The position numbers were made by a program, and so were the translations under genes. A stretch of DNA of 6,076 bases from Pseudomonadota bacterium. Lineage in GTDB: Bacteria > Desulfobacterota > Desulfobulbia > Desulfobulbales > DAOVYS01. Numbering within the stretch: the first letter of the stretch is position 1; the number at the start of each line of letters is the position of its first letter. The DNA is taken from assembly GCA_030635485.1 (NCBI GenBank), contig DAOVYS010000172.1, forward strand, positions 1 to 6,076, given 5' to 3'. The notes below the pieces were generated by a model that saw only the letters and a program-made list of their open reading frames with translations, ran no database searches and was not told the origin of the DNA. Below, in pieces: positions 5,299-6,076 of this stretch.

Positions 5299-6076
5299 TA
5301 AACAAACACAATTTCAGCCTCCCCGAATGAGGCATAAAAAGACCAGACTAATTCCCCCTGGTCATGCTTTGTTGCTTTATTCAGCGCCCTAGTCATGACT
5401 TCGGCGTGTGTCAGAGGATTAGAATGGCCGTTTTTTGCCGACAACCCGTTTCCCTGCCAGGTTTCATCCGCCCGGCAAAGATAGTTATCCGGCAATGTTC
5501 CCCTCTCTGTAATTCGTATCTCTTTAAAAGAAGGGCCGTTCCCTTGAATATCCAGCACCCAGGCAACAGCAGAAGGTGACCATGTGGGCGGAAAATCAAA
5601 GAGACGTTCGTATGCATCAAAAAGCAAGGCGCTGTATATCTCCGCTCCTATCACAAATGCACGGCTGATTATGCCGTTTATCAAAGCCTGCCGGGCCTCC
5701 TGAAGGGCAGACAAAAAAGGCCAGCCGTAACTGGTAATGGTCAGAGCAGGGCCGTGACAGTTAAAGAGCCGGCTTATGTAACCGGCCGCGCTGTTTAACA
5801 CGGAATGGGAAAAGAGCGTGGGAGACATTTGACCTTCTCCCTCGTCCACCAGAGAGCCGAGAGAACTAAAATTAGTCTCCAGGGGACCAAAGGCCGTTCC
5901 AACAAAGACTCCCTGTTTGGCCGTCTCCGCATCCGTGGCGCCGGAGAGTTCCAGCGATCTGGCTGTTGCGGACACGGCAAGGTTGATAAAATCATCGGCC
6001 CGCCGCAGATGCCTGACAAATTGTTCCGGCACAGGGGTCTCCCTGTCAACGATTGCAGTTCCTGAAATATTACAAA
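5298..6076 (-). CDS. Ketoacyl-synthase-like / chain-length-factor-like protein, 5' end beyond window
   Basis: 258 codons are visible before TAG at 5298. A GTG at 6032 with GGGAG 6 nt upstream could be a start, but the frame stays open to the window edge and those residues (CNISGTAIV) resemble the first strand of ketoacyl synthases, so the true start is probably a few codons outside. Thiolase-fold features: GVFVGTAFGP, SPTLFSHSVLNSAAGYI and GPALTITSYGWPFLSALQEA, which fit the compact 'ketoacyl synthase, N-terminal/chain-length factor' family of aryl polyene-type clusters. Aligned without gaps to the nucleophile elbow (GPxxxIxTAC), the cysteine is replaced by Gly (codon 5724-5726), and the usual histidine motifs of the C-terminal half are not recognisable. 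It should not condense on its own. A likely role is to pair with a catalytic synthase encoded outside the window and set chain length. It ends 16 nt before the FlgT-like gene. Confidence 0.8.
   Translation of the reverse strand, partial: CNISGTAIVDRETPVPEQFVRHLRRADDFINLAVSATARSLELSGATDAETAKQGVFVGTAFGPLETNFSSLGSLVDEGEGQMSPTLFSHSVLNSAAGYISRLFNCHGPALTITSYGWPFLSALQEARQALINGIISRAFVIGAEIYSALLFDAYERLFDFPPTWSPSAVAWVLDIQGNGPSFKEIRITERGTLPDNYLCRADETWQGNGLSAKNGHSNPLTHAEVMTRALNKATKHDQGELVWSFYASFGEAEIVFV

Overview
The window suggests a Gram-negative bacterium, probably a Desulfobacterota/Desulfobacterales-like relative. The main clue is the histidine kinase N-terminus (MTEKPTYDELAQRVKELE), a start I associate with the PAS kinases of desulfobacteria. 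Two secreted envelope proteins and many short palindromic intergenic repeats fit this. The taxonomic call is inference. All genes lie on the minus strand and are tightly spaced, so they read as one operon-like block transcribed from right to left.

In transcription order the block holds: (1) a compact ketoacyl-synthase-like protein with no catalytic cysteine, running off the right edge (5298-6076); (2) an exported FlgT/TolB-like protein (4166-5281); (3) a secreted CsgG-like protein with an added HEAT-like tail (2887-4092); (4) a FabG-type ketoreductase (1977-2705); (5) a PAS-PAS histidine kinase (257-1837), followed by what looks like the out-of-frame tail of a lost receiver domain (207-284); and (6) the first 43 codons of a FabZ/ApeP-like hydroxyacyl-ACP dehydratase, running off the left edge (1-131). 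A chain-length-factor-like synthase, a ketoreductase and a hot-dog dehydratase in one block resemble the aryl polyene/flexirubin class of type II polyketide/fatty-acid clusters. Here that set is interrupted by two envelope proteins and a sensor kinase.

The second theme is repeats. Seven copies of a near-palindromic 12-mer (about GTAARCGYTYAC) lie in four intergenic gaps. They belong to larger units: a 54-56 bp direct repeat on both sides of fabG (1925-1980 and 2729-2782), a 109-bp inverted repeat with 47-nt arms (2771-2879), and a 57-bp composite (4113-4169). These units abut the genes so closely that the stop codons of fabG and of the FlgT-like gene lie inside them. They also extend two reading frames upstream of their probable real starts, so the starts here were moved to the first ATG with a good Shine-Dalgarno. 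The longest gene-free stretch is 2715-2886, which is almost entirely repeat. No tRNA, rRNA, CRISPR array, transposase gene or convincing Rho-independent terminator was seen.
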